A stretch of DNA of 46,331 bases from Chitinophaga pinensis (GTDB lineage Bacteria; Bacteroidota; Bacteroidia; Flavobacteriales_D; Crocinitomicaceae), in assembly GCA_943324565.2 (NCBI GenBank), contig CALPMC020000014.1, positions 1 through 46,331 on the forward strand, read 5' to 3'. A program made the translations under genes and the position numbers. Below, in pieces: positions 9,153 to 17,519 of the stretch (position 1 is its first letter; each line of letters begins with the position of its first letter). Below the pieces are notes generated by a model. It was not told where the DNA came from, made no database searches, and saw nothing but the letters and a program-made list of their open reading frames with translations.

Positions 9153-9173
9153 GGGCTGAGGTTCTCGAAGCCC
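9153..9173. other. Stem-loop between polA and the next gene
   Basis: GGGCT at 9153-9157 pairs with AGCCC at 9169-9173, and inside it GAG pairs with CTC around GTT, leaving a GA bulge. This compact hairpin could end the polA transcript or belong to a repeated intergenic element. It lacks a following T run. Confidence 0.4.
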
Positions 9174-9234
9174 GAAGTCCGATTGTTAAAGACTAAAACA
9201 CGTTCTTAATCGCTTTCTTTCGGCAATAATGAAC

Positions 9235-9242
9235 TACCTTTG
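9235..9242 (+). promoter_or_regulatory. Bacteroidota-type -7 box TACCTTTG
   Basis: This is an exact match to TAnnTTTG, ending 4 nt before the ATG at 9247. With the usual start point a few bases after the box, the transcript would begin at or next to the start codon. It also supports the shorter start of the downstream gene over the ATG at 9229, which lies upstream of the box. Confidence 0.6.
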
Positions 9243-9246
9243 CCAA

Positions 9247-9600
9247 ATGGATCATGATGTTGAATTGCGCTTTCAAAAATTAAAAACTCATCTCGAAAAA
9301 GATTTCGGAGGAGGAATGGACGTACAAGCTTTGTTGTTTTTGATTGGTGTTAACGAGTTGGGAATTGGTTATAAGAATTTCACAAAGCAAGAAAAAACAG
9401 ATTTATTACACATTGCGATTTGTACGCTTTTGGAACCTTATGGTCATTATGAATTTGTAGGGAAAGACGAAGACGAATGGCCACATTTTAAATTGGTCAA
9501 AGATTTACCTCCGTTGACTCATAACGATCAGCAACATTTAATTAAAGAAGCGATGTTGGATTATTTCATTGCGAACGATTATTATTCGGAAGAAAGTTAA
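9247..9600 (+). CDS. Conserved hypothetical protein, 117 aa
   Basis: The small, acidic, soluble protein has no signal peptide or membrane segment. The chosen ATG gives MDHDVELRFQKLKTHLEKDF; an in-frame ATG at 9229 lies before the promoter box and is unlikely. Visible features are GGGMDVQALLFLIGVNELG, a Trp-containing acidic stretch KDEDEWPHFKL, and a helical C-terminus ending in acidic residues. It looks like a single-domain protein of the type conserved in Bacteroidota, but I cannot name a family or function. It converges on the Nudix gene. Confidence 0.7.
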   Translation: MDHDVELRFQKLKTHLEKDFGGGMDVQALLFLIGVNELGIGYKNFTKQEKTDLLHIAICTLLEPYGHYEFVGKDEDEWPHFKLVKDLPPLTHNDQQHLIKEAMLDYFIANDYYSEES

Positions 9601-9686
9601 ATATTTGTGTAAAAAGAATAAACCTTATTTGATTTTGAGGCTGCATAATTTCTTAAAAATACCGATTTCGTATTTCGATTGAAACT

Positions 9687-10382
9687 TTACATTTTAAACT
9701 GATAGTCTTTTTTTTCGACCTGATTTGTATATTCTTTTTTGTTGAAGGAAAACAATTTTGCTGGACGATGCTTTACGTTTTGTTGTTTTTCGTCGTGTGC
9801 AATCATCGGGACGTATTTTATTTTCTTTCTGAAGTTCGCTTTATCCATGTCTGTTTCTAAGGCAAATTCATACAATTGTTGCATTTCGTTTAAAGTAAAT
9901 CTTTCGGGTAGTAAGTCGAAGCAGACAGGTTCGTTTAGTAGCTTTTGTTTTAATAACGCATAGGTTTCAGAAAGGATAAAATTATGGTCGAAAGCCAATT
10001 CTGGTATTTCATCCATGGCCGTCCATTTTATATCTTCTGCCCAAGATGATGCTTTAATTTCAAAGTCTTTTATACGAATCAATGCAAAGTAAGCAATCGT
10101 AATTACACGACCTTGCGGGTGACGATTCGGTTTACCAAAAGATTGTGATTGATGCATTTGAATATGCGACAAACCTGTTAATTCCAACAAAATTCTTTCA
10201 GCTGCTTGCGGTAAATCTTCGGTAGGATAAACTAAATCACCAGGAACAGCCCAAAAATTTTCGTATGGCTCTATTGCGCGTTTTATCAGCAAAGCTTTTA
10301 TTTTACCTTCTGAATAACCAAAGATTATACAATCAACTGAAAATGCGGAAGTGAAAAAGTCTGTAAAATTAATGAGATACAT
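9687..10382 (-). CDS. Nudix-domain transcriptional regulator, NrtR-like
   Basis: The 231-residue protein has an N-terminal Nudix fold (CIIFGYSEGKIKALLIKR, then FWAVPGDLVYPTEDLPQAAE) and a C-terminal winged helix of the NrtR type (RFTLNEMQQLYEFAL, then KANFRKKIK). The Nudix box is degenerate: the usual REUxEExGU reads ERILLELTGL, so key catalytic glutamates are missing. Family members of this build act as ligand-sensing repressors of sugar or NAD metabolism and not as hydrolases. It lies 33 bp downstream of a sugar transporter gene on the same strand, which suggests that it controls that operon. Its ligand and operator are not identified. Confidence 0.8.
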   Translation of the reverse strand: MYLINFTDFFTSAFSVDCIIFGYSEGKIKALLIKRAIEPYENFWAVPGDLVYPTEDLPQAAERILLELTGLSHIQMHQSQSFGKPNRHPQGRVITIAYFALIRIKDFEIKASSWAEDIKWTAMDEIPELAFDHNFILSETYALLKQKLLNEPVCFDLLPERFTLNEMQQLYEFALETDMDKANFRKKIKYVPMIAHDEKQQNVKHRPAKLFSFNKKEYTNQVEKKDYQFKM

Positions 10383-10415
10383 GTCTATTGAAGTCGTTAT
10401 TTACAGCATGTAAAA

Positions 10416-11846
10416 TTAATGGCTATTTTGTTTAGAGGAAGAAAAATTATCGACTCCTTGTTTTTTTAATTCACTACTTACTCTCCAAGCGAAGAACGCA
10501 AGATATGCAAAGCAAATAACTCCAACAAAGTAAGAATATTGAATTCCTAAAACTGATTCGGACGCCAATGCTCCTTGAACTGTTGAAATAAATCCTCCTC
10601 CCATAATCATCATAATTAATAAACTAGAAGCAGTATTTGTTTTGTCGCCAAGTCCAGCAATTCCCAAAGTGAAAATACATGGCCATAGTGTACTACAGAA
10701 CAATCCAACAGAAATAAAGGCAAAAACACTTGTTTTATCAGATGCAAATATGCCAATTAATAAGGCAATAATTCCTAAAGTTGAATAAATAAGAATTTGC
10801 TTAACTGGATTACCGTCACTTAATTTATCGGCAATTATTAACAAAACAACAATTCCAGCATAAGGAAAAAATTCTTGAATTTTATTTCCAGCTAGCGCAT
10901 TTACCCCTAAGAAAATTCCAAAAGCTACAAAAGGTAAAACAATACCTAAAAGTGATTTCATGTTTTTCGAGAGATTGAATGCTCCTGCCGCTGAAGTCCA
11001 ACGTCCAATCATCAAGCTTGCCCAAAATAAAGAGACAAAAGGTGCAACAGCATTTTCATCCGTTCCCAATTTTTGTTTCATAAACTCAGGTAAATTACTT
11101 GCAGTTGAAACTTCAACTCCAACATAGAGAAAAATTGCAATCATTCCAAGGATAACTTGCGGGTATTTTAAAGTTGCAAGAATATTTCCACCACCTTTGT
11201 CTGAAGAACTATTTTCATCTCCTAATCTATCTGGAACGGAAGAAAATTTAAAAATAATAGCAGCAACAAGGAAAGCAGCCCCTAAAATTAAATAAGGAGT
11301 TTGAACAGCCTCTAAGTTTAATTCTGTTTCACTTGAAACACCACCAAAAATAGCGAACGAAACAATCACTGGGCCGATAGTTGTTCCAACGTTATTGATT
11401 CCACCAGCTAAACTCAAACGAATGTTTCCTTTTTCAGGATCTCCCATTTGAATTGCTAACGGATTGGCAGCTATTTGTTGTAAAGAAAAACCTAAACCAA
11501 CGGTAAATAAACCAGAAATCAATAAAATAAAGGAAGCATTATTAGATGCTGGAATAAATAATAAGGTTCCAGCTGCTGAAATAACTAAGCCTAAAGCCAA
11601 GCCATTTCGATAGCCGATAAGGTTCAAAATATCCTTTTTAAGAATTGATGAAATTGCAAAATAAAGTAAAGACCCAACGGTGTACGCAACATAAAATGCA
11701 AAAGAAATTAATTGGGATTGTAATTGCGATAAATCCAATGCTTTTTTAAATACAGGGATTAAAATATCATTACTTGCAGCAACGAATCCCCAGAAAAAAA
11801 AGATAGAAATGAGTGTGGCAAAAGCGCCAATGTTTGTTTTTTTCAC
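10416..11846 (-). CDS. Sugar MFS transporter, FucP-like (fucose/glucose/galactose:H+ symporter family)
   Basis: The approximately 476-residue protein has about 12 hydrophobic segments. The signature near the N-terminus, IFFFWGFVAASNDILIP, is typical of the FucP/GluP group of major facilitator transporters, inner-membrane proton symporters for monosaccharides. The frame extends to a TTG at 11873; I prefer the GTG at 11846 because the sequence from there (VKKTNIGAF) resembles family N-termini, but the start is uncertain. It probably forms an operon with the Nudix regulator downstream. The sugar cannot be told from the sequence. Confidence 0.88.
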   Translation of the reverse strand: MKKTNIGAFATLISIFFFWGFVAASNDILIPVFKKALDLSQLQSQLISFAFYVAYTVGSLLYFAISSILKKDILNLIGYRNGLALGLVISAAGTLLFIPASNNASFILLISGLFTVGLGFSLQQIAANPLAIQMGDPEKGNIRLSLAGGINNVGTTIGPVIVSFAIFGGVSSETELNLEAVQTPYLILGAAFLVAAIIFKFSSVPDRLGDENSSSDKGGGNILATLKYPQVILGMIAIFLYVGVEVSTASNLPEFMKQKLGTDENAVAPFVSLFWASLMIGRWTSAAGAFNLSKNMKSLLGIVLPFVAFGIFLGVNALAGNKIQEFFPYAGIVVLLIIADKLSDGNPVKQILIYSTLGIIALLIGIFASDKTSVFAFISVGLFCSTLWPCIFTLGIAGLGDKTNTASSLLIMMIMGGGFISTVQGALASESVLGIQYSYFVGVICFAYLAFFAWRVSSELKKQGVDNFSSSKQNSH

Positions 11847-11952
11847 AATTAGAATATTTAAATTATTGTCCAAATTACAATAATTAAAAAATCTAGCTCA
11901 CTTTCGGAGGAATATTTTTGAGAAAATAGATTAAATCAATCTAAAATCTATC

Positions 11953-13908
11953 CTAAACTGCTTTCTCGCTAACTACATTAATCGTTTCAGACCAACCAAT
12001 CATTTTTTTTGCTGTTGCAACAATTGCATCTTTATCAAATCCACAATCTGCCCAAAGTTCTTCTTGCGTACCGTGATGAATATACTTATCTGGAATTCCC
12101 AAGCGAATAATTTGTGAGGAATAACCTTGGTCTGCCATAAATTCAACAACAGCTGAACCAAATCCTCCCATAATACAACCGTCTTCGATAGTTATTACTT
12201 TTTTGAATTTTGTAAACACTTCGTGCAACATCACTTGATCAATTGGTTTTACAAAGCGCATATCGTAATGAGCTGCTGAAACACCTAAATCTTTCAATTC
12301 CTGAATAGCTTCTTGCGCAAAGTTCCCCGGATGGCCAATACTTAAAATCGCAATGTCTTCTCCATTAGTCACTTTTCTACCTGTTCCAACTTTAATTTCT
12401 TTGAAAGGTGTTTTCCATTCAGTCATTACTCCATTTCCACGCGGATAGCGAATTGAAAAAGGACCTTGATTTTCCAATTGAGCTGTGTACATCAAATTAC
12501 GTAAATCCTCTTCATTCATTGGAGCTGAAACTACCATGTTCGGAATCATGCGCATGTAAGCTAAATCATAAGCACCGTGATGTGTTGCGCCGTCAGCACC
12601 TACCAATCCACCTCTGTCTAAACAGAAAACAACGTTTAAATTTTGAATCGCGACGTCATGTAAAACTTGGTCAAATGCACGCTGCATAAACGTTGAGTAA
12701 ATATTGCAAAAAGGAACTAAACCTTGTGTTGCAAGTCCAGCACTAAATGTAACCGCATGTTGCTCCGCAATTCCAACGTCGAAGCTACGTTTTGGCATTG
12801 CCTCCATCATGATATTCAAAGAACAACCTGAAGGCATAGCTGGAGTTACCCCCATTATTTTATCGTTTTTCTCCGCCAATTCAACGATTGAATGACCAAA
12901 AACGTCTTGATATTTCGGTGGTTGAGGCGATTTTGGAATAACTTTTACGATTTCCCCCGTTTCCTTATTGAAAACTCCTGGTGCGTGCCATTTGGTTGGA
13001 TTTCCTTCTTCAGAAAATTTATAACCTGCACCTTTTCGTGTGATACAATGCAAGATTTTTGGACCAGGAATATCTTTCAAATCTTCCAAAACTTTTGCTA
13101 AACCGATAGCATCTTGTCCGTCAACAGGCCCGAAATACCGGAAATTTAAAGATTCAAATAAATTACTTTGTTTTAATAAACTTCCTTTGAGCGCCTGAGA
13201 AACTTTGGAAGCAATCGTTTGAGCATCTGGACCAAATTTGGAGATTTTACCCAACAATTTCCATACGTCGTCTTTAACTTTATTGTAAGTATGTGATGTT
13301 GTTATGTCTGTTAAATATTCCTTTAAGGCTCCAACATTTGGATCGATTGACATACAGTTGTCGTTCAAGATCACCAATAAATTAGCATCCTTCTCAAAAC
13401 CACCGTGATTTAATCCTTCAAATGCCATTCCGCCAGTCATTGCTCCATCACCGATTACAGCGATGTGTTGACGATTTTTAAGTCCTTTGTAACGATTAGC
13501 AACAGCCATACCTAACGCTGCTGAAATCGAAGTGGATGAATGCCCAACACCAAAAGCATCGTATTCACTTTCGGAACGTTTTGGAAAACCAGAAATCCCA
13601 CCTTTGATACGATTGGTATGAAATTGTTCGCGTCTTCCTGTTAAGATTTTATGACCGTAAGCTTGATGTCCAACATCCCAAACCAATTGGTCTTCAGGTG
13701 TGTTAAATACATAATGAAGTGCAACAGTTAGTTCAACGACTCCTAAACTTGCACCGAAGTGGCTGTTTCCAATTTCGGAAATCACATCGACAATATATTG
13801 ACGAAGTTCATTTGAAATTTGTGGTAAATCTTCTGTTGAGAATTTCTCTCTCAAATCTTTCGGAAACTCAATTTGTTCCAAAAATGGACCAGCTTTGTAT
13901 GGTGTCAT
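11953..13908 (-). CDS. dxs: 1-deoxy-D-xylulose-5-phosphate synthase
   Basis: The 651-residue thiamine-diphosphate enzyme condenses pyruvate and glyceraldehyde 3-phosphate, the first step of the MEP isoprenoid pathway. Family motifs are clear: WDVGHQAYGHKILTGRR, GVGHSSTSISAALG, the ThDP/Mg2+ motif GDGAMTGGMAFEG with NDNCMSI, DVGIAEQHAVTFSAG, and the C-terminal transketolase domain with EDGCIMGGFGSAV. The ATG at 13908 is preferred over a TTG two codons upstream. An exact TAnnTTTG box lies 14 nt before it. It is separated by 57 bp from the flippase gene and probably has its own promoter. Confidence 0.97.
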   Translation of the reverse strand: MTPYKAGPFLEQIEFPKDLREKFSTEDLPQISNELRQYIVDVISEIGNSHFGASLGVVELTVALHYVFNTPEDQLVWDVGHQAYGHKILTGRREQFHTNRIKGGISGFPKRSESEYDAFGVGHSSTSISAALGMAVANRYKGLKNRQHIAVIGDGAMTGGMAFEGLNHGGFEKDANLLVILNDNCMSIDPNVGALKEYLTDITTSHTYNKVKDDVWKLLGKISKFGPDAQTIASKVSQALKGSLLKQSNLFESLNFRYFGPVDGQDAIGLAKVLEDLKDIPGPKILHCITRKGAGYKFSEEGNPTKWHAPGVFNKETGEIVKVIPKSPQPPKYQDVFGHSIVELAEKNDKIMGVTPAMPSGCSLNIMMEAMPKRSFDVGIAEQHAVTFSAGLATQGLVPFCNIYSTFMQRAFDQVLHDVAIQNLNVVFCLDRGGLVGADGATHHGAYDLAYMRMIPNMVVSAPMNEEDLRNLMYTAQLENQGPFSIRYPRGNGVMTEWKTPFKEIKVGTGRKVTNGEDIAILSIGHPGNFAQEAIQELKDLGVSAAHYDMRFVKPIDQVMLHEVFTKFKKVITIEDGCIMGGFGSAVVEFMADQGYSSQIIRLGIPDKYIHHGTQEELWADCGFDKDAIVATAKKMIGWSETINVVSEKAV

Positions 13909-13922
13909 AGGCAATGTTAATG

Positions 13923-13930
13923 CAAAAATA
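13923..13930 (-). promoter_or_regulatory. Bacteroidota-type -7 box TATTTTTG upstream of dxs
   Basis: This exact TAnnTTTG match on the - strand lies 14 nt upstream of the dxs ATG. No clear -33 element was seen. In AT-rich DNA such a match can arise by chance. Confidence 0.45.
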
Positions 13931-13965
13931 ATTCATTTGCGAGTCTTTAACTAACAATCTTACTA

Positions 13966-15441
13966 TTAAAAAGTTCGTTCGCCAAGATAGGCATTTAAAA
14001 AGCCTTTGCGCTCAACTAAAAACACAAAAGAAATATAGCCTAAAATAATTGAATTTTGAACTAAAAATTGCGTAATAAATGTATCGAAAGTCAAAAAGGA
14101 GGCAAGGTAAAAAAGTCCTATTGCACCTCCGATATAGGTTACAAATTTTTTGGTGTTATATGGAATTGGGTAATAACGTTGACCAAGTATATACGATGCA
14201 ACCATTTGCAGTGCATAAACCAAAAGTGTTGCCCAAGCACTGGCCATATATCCATATTTTGGGATAAAAATAACGTTGACTAAAACGGTAATTAGTGCTC
14301 CACCAATTGAGATATATGCCCCAAATTTGGTTTTCCCGCTTAATTTATACCAAATGCTTTGGTTGTAATAAATTCCTAAAAAAACATTAGCAAGTAATAA
14401 AATGGGTACAACGGATAATCCTACCCAGTAGTTTTCATTTCTAATGAATTGCTTGAAAATATCTATATTTAAAGAAACGGTCAAAAACACCAAACAGACA
14501 AAACCAATAAAAAGGTTCATTACTTTTACATAAATAAGGTTGCGGTTTTCGTTTTTCATTTGTGCAAAGAAAAACGGCTCTGCTGCATAGCGATACGCTT
14601 GAAGGATTATGGTTACCAACATGGCTAATTTATAACACGCACTATAAATTCCAACTTGATATTCAGCTTCATGTAAAGATCCAGGAACTAATGGGTCATA
14701 TATTATTTGCTTCAATAAAATTCGGTCAATCGTTTCGTTAATAATTCCAGCAAAACCTGCAATTACAAGTGGAAAAGCATAAATAAACATGATTTTTGCC
14801 AATTTCCAATCAAAATCAAAACGTAGATTAGTGAATGAATTCATTAAAAACAAAGGCTTAACTAGCGAGGCGCAAAGATTGGCAATGAGGATAAAAAATA
14901 CTCCTTCTTCGGGTCGTTTAGCGTCGAATAAGAACAGCATGAAAAGTAAATTTAACCCAATGTTTACAAGAATTGATGTAAATTGAATACTGGCAAATTT
15001 TAATGCTTTTTCTTCTGATCGTAATTTAGCCAATGGTAAAGCAGTGATTGCATCTATCCCCACAATAACACCTAATAATATAATGTATTCATTGTGTCCT
15101 TCATATAACATGAAATTGGCAATATCATTATTAAAATAAAGTAGCATTAAAAAGAAAAGAACATTAATGCCAACAACTGTTAAGAGTCCATTATTGAATG
15201 TTTTTTGCTTATCGCTTTCTTCTTGCATGAAACGAAAATAAGTGGTTTCCATTCCAAAAGTAAGTAGGACAATTAAGAAGGCAACCCAAGCATATAATTC
15301 CGAAACAACTCCATAATCTGCGGGATCTGCAAAAACATACGTGTAAAGAGGAACCAATAGGTAATTCAATAAGCGACCAATAATGGACGATAATCCATAT
15401 ACGGCAGTTTGTCCCAATAATCGCTTAATTGGATTAGCCAT
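13966..15441 (-). CDS. Polysaccharide flippase, Wzx/MATE-like (oligosaccharide exporter)
   Basis: The approximately 491-residue membrane protein has about 14 hydrophobic segments, with the start MANPIKRLLGQTAVYGLSSI followed by IGRLLNYLLVPLYTYVF, typical of Wzx/RfbX-type flippases that move lipid-linked oligosaccharide repeat units across the inner membrane. The ATG at 15441 is chosen because it begins this conserved N-terminus and sits 1 bp after the crotonase stop; the longer frame up to 15525 would overlap that gene. It is downstream of, and on the same strand as, the nucleotide-sugar operon, so it probably exports the product made with those sugars. Confidence 0.88.
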   Translation of the reverse strand: MANPIKRLLGQTAVYGLSSIIGRLLNYLLVPLYTYVFADPADYGVVSELYAWVAFLIVLLTFGMETTYFRFMQEESDKQKTFNNGLLTVVGINVLFFLMLLYFNNDIANFMLYEGHNEYIILLGVIVGIDAITALPLAKLRSEEKALKFASIQFTSILVNIGLNLLFMLFLFDAKRPEEGVFFILIANLCASLVKPLFLMNSFTNLRFDFDWKLAKIMFIYAFPLVIAGFAGIINETIDRILLKQIIYDPLVPGSLHEAEYQVGIYSACYKLAMLVTIILQAYRYAAEPFFFAQMKNENRNLIYVKVMNLFIGFVCLVFLTVSLNIDIFKQFIRNENYWVGLSVVPILLLANVFLGIYYNQSIWYKLSGKTKFGAYISIGGALITVLVNVIFIPKYGYMASAWATLLVYALQMVASYILGQRYYPIPYNTKKFVTYIGGAIGLFYLASFLTFDTFITQFLVQNSIILGYISFVFLVERKGFLNAYLGERTF

Positions 15442-15442
15442 T

Positions 15443-16219
15443 TTACGCTCTAAAATTTGCTTTGCGTTTTTCCAAAAATGCTGTTGTTCCTTCTTTAAAT
15501 TCTGTTGAACCGAAACATTTCCCAAACTCTTCTATTTCTACGTCAAAACCATTTACACCATCTACAAATCCAGCATTAACTGCGCGAATTGCAGATGCGA
15601 TTGCTATGGGTGAATTTTGAAGTATTTTATTAGCAATTTCCTCACATTTAACGATTAGTTCATTTGGTTCAACAACATGATTCACTAATCCCCATTGTAA
15701 AGCTTCATCCGCTTTTATCACTCCAGCCGTGAAGATAAGTTCATTTGCTTTTCCTTTGCCAATCAATTGCGTCAAACGTTGTGTACCACCATAACCAGGA
15801 ATAACACCTAAAGAAACTTCAGGTAATCCCATGCGTGCATTACTAGAAGCAACACGCAGGTGAGCCGCCATTGCTAATTCTAGTCCACCACCAAGTGCAA
15901 AACCGTTGACAGCAGCAATCACTGGGGTTGTTAATTGTTCTACGAAGTTGAAGAGTGTAGTGTGTCCATTCATTGCTAATTCTCCTGCTTGTGCGATGGT
16001 GAAATGTGCAAATTCTTTAATATCCGCTCCTGCAACAAAAGCTTTTTCTCCACTTCCGGTTAATATGATTGCACCAATTTCTTTAGCTAAATCCGCGGTT
16101 TCTAAGGCATCGTGCAACTCAGCAATAGTTTCTTTGTTAAGAGCATTTAGTTGATTAGGACGATTTATTGTGATGTAAGCAATCCCGTTTTTGTTTTCAA
16201 CGATAAGGTTTTGAAACAT
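15443..16219 (-). CDS. Enoyl-CoA hydratase / crotonase family protein
   Basis: The 258-residue protein is the standard length of short crotonases; the ATG at 16219 is chosen over a longer frame to 16267. It shows GIAYITINRPNQLNALN, the CoA-binding and oxyanion-hole segments KAFVAGADIKEF and NGFALGGGLELAMA, and PEVSLGVIPGYGGTQRL with both catalytic-type glutamates placed as in active hydratases. It probably hydrates 2-enoyl-CoA (crotonyl or longer) in beta-oxidation or butyrate metabolism. The position between the SixA-like and flippase genes, with 1 bp to the latter, is likely incidental operon packing. Confidence 0.92.
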   Translation of the reverse strand: MFQNLIVENKNGIAYITINRPNQLNALNKETIAELHDALETADLAKEIGAIILTGSGEKAFVAGADIKEFAHFTIAQAGELAMNGHTTLFNFVEQLTTPVIAAVNGFALGGGLELAMAAHLRVASSNARMGLPEVSLGVIPGYGGTQRLTQLIGKGKANELIFTAGVIKADEALQWGLVNHVVEPNELIVKCEEIANKILQNSPIAIASAIRAVNAGFVDGVNGFDVEIEEFGKCFGSTEFKEGTTAFLEKRKANFRA

Positions 16220-16305
16220 GTTATTTGTTTTTGATGTGTTAAAGTTAAATAGATTGACAGAATCCAAAGCGATGTTAACGTAAAAACTTAGGAAAATTAA
16301 GTGAT

Positions 16306-16779
16306 TTAAACTTGAGGTCTAAAAATCAATTTCGTTTTACCCAAATCGGCGCTCCATTCTTGACGTGTTTCAGCATCAAAAGATATTTGTAGAAAAGTTG
16401 CTGTTTTCATCTGGATATTTTCACCTAGAAAATAAGAAGCAACATCTGTAATTCCTTCATTGTGACCAATTATGAGTAAATCTTTATCACTTTCAGCGTT
16501 CCAAATTAATTCTCTAATTTCAGCTACTGAAGCTAAATACAGTTCATTTTTAAATTCGATATTTGTTGAAGGAAAATGAGCATCAATTAAAGAAAGTGTT
16601 TGTTTCGTTCTTAAAGCATCTGAACACCAAATGTCTACATTACTGAAATCAAACTTAGCTATGAAATCATTTAGTTCTTCTGCTTGTAAATGTCCCTTTT
16701 CTGCTAACTTTCTATCAAAATCGTTTCCTGAAGTTGCTGTTTTTTCAGTTTTTGCGTGACGAATTAGATAAAGATTCAC
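16306..16779 (-). CDS. SixA-like histidine phosphatase family protein
   Basis: The 157-residue protein starts MNLYLIRHAKTEKTA, where RHAKTE is the RHG-type catalytic motif with the phospho-accepting His. A second catalytic His is in LIIGHNEGITDVA, and CSDALRTKQT supplies the phosphate-binding arginine. The size and motifs match SixA phosphohistidine phosphatases. The start overlaps the end of the CpsB-type gene by 4 bp, so the two phosphatases are translationally linked. The substrate is unknown; a link to phosphorelay control or to the polysaccharide genes is inference from position. Confidence 0.88.
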   Translation of the reverse strand: MNLYLIRHAKTEKTATSGNDFDRKLAEKGHLQAEELNDFIAKFDFSNVDIWCSDALRTKQTLSLIDAHFPSTNIEFKNELYLASVAEIRELIWNAESDKDLLIIGHNEGITDVASYFLGENIQMKTATFLQISFDAETRQEWSADLGKTKLIFRPQV

Positions 16780-17519
16780 AATATGGTGTTTTTTAGTAAA
16801 TAGGTACCTATTTTATGAATATATGGCGAAGTCAAACTGTTTTCAAGCAACATCAAATGTTCAATTCTATGGCAATCAGTTCCGATGAAATCAAATTCAC
16901 CCGCATCGATTAAACGCTCTGCTTGTTTTTTAATATCAGGACCATAATGGCCAAAAAGTGAATTGATATTAATTTGAATATTAATTCCTTTTCGTCTCCA
17001 TTCGGTTGCTTGATCAATTTTCCCAAGGTAGTACATATAGCGTTCAAAATGAGCAACCACAGGACGATAACCTCTTGATTGCAATTCAAAAAACATTTGA
17101 TCTATATATTGAGGGGGTGAATGGAAAGCGAATTCAAGCAGTACATAATTATCACCAAAAGTCAGTAAGTCTTTAGTTTTGATTTTCGCAATAAATGTTT
17201 CATCAAAATAATATTCTGCTGCCGCTTCAATCTCTATTGTTAATCCAACTTTTTTAAGTTCTGCACGAACATCTTCCAAGCCTGCGAGAATATTTTCTGT
17301 AGTGTTTGGAAAGCTATCCGACATGACGTGTGGAGTAGTAATAACTTTTTTATATCCTAAACTTTGGAATTTTGTCAACAGTGCAATTGTTTCATCCATT
17401 GTTTGAGACCCATCGTCAATTCCAGGAATTAAATGACTGTGAATATCAACTTTAAACCTTGATAAATCAAAAGGTTGTAATACTTCTTTTTTCTTTCCAA
17501 AAAAATTGAAAATTCCCAT
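16776..17519 (-). CDS. CpsB/YwqE-type PHP-domain tyrosine-protein phosphatase
   Basis: The 247-residue PHP-family metalloenzyme has the metal-binding motif DIHSHLIPGIDDGSQTMDE, then ITTPHVM, a mid-chain Glu in EAAAEYYFDE, VVAHFERY and the C-terminal GTDCHR. These are the features of the Mn2+-dependent CpsB/Wzb-like phosphatases that dephosphorylate bacterial tyrosine kinases and so control chain length and export of capsule or exopolysaccharide. It is the last of the tightly coupled polysaccharide genes, sharing 1 bp (TAATG) with the upstream rfbB-type gene. The partner BY-kinase is not in the window. Confidence 0.92.
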   Translation of the reverse strand: MGIFNFFGKKKEVLQPFDLSRFKVDIHSHLIPGIDDGSQTMDETIALLTKFQSLGYKKVITTPHVMSDSFPNTTENILAGLEDVRAELKKVGLTIEIEAAAEYYFDETFIAKIKTKDLLTFGDNYVLLEFAFHSPPQYIDQMFFELQSRGYRPVVAHFERYMYYLGKIDQATEWRRKGINIQININSLFGHYGPDIKKQAERLIDAGEFDFIGTDCHRIEHLMLLENSLTSPYIHKIGTYLLKNTIL

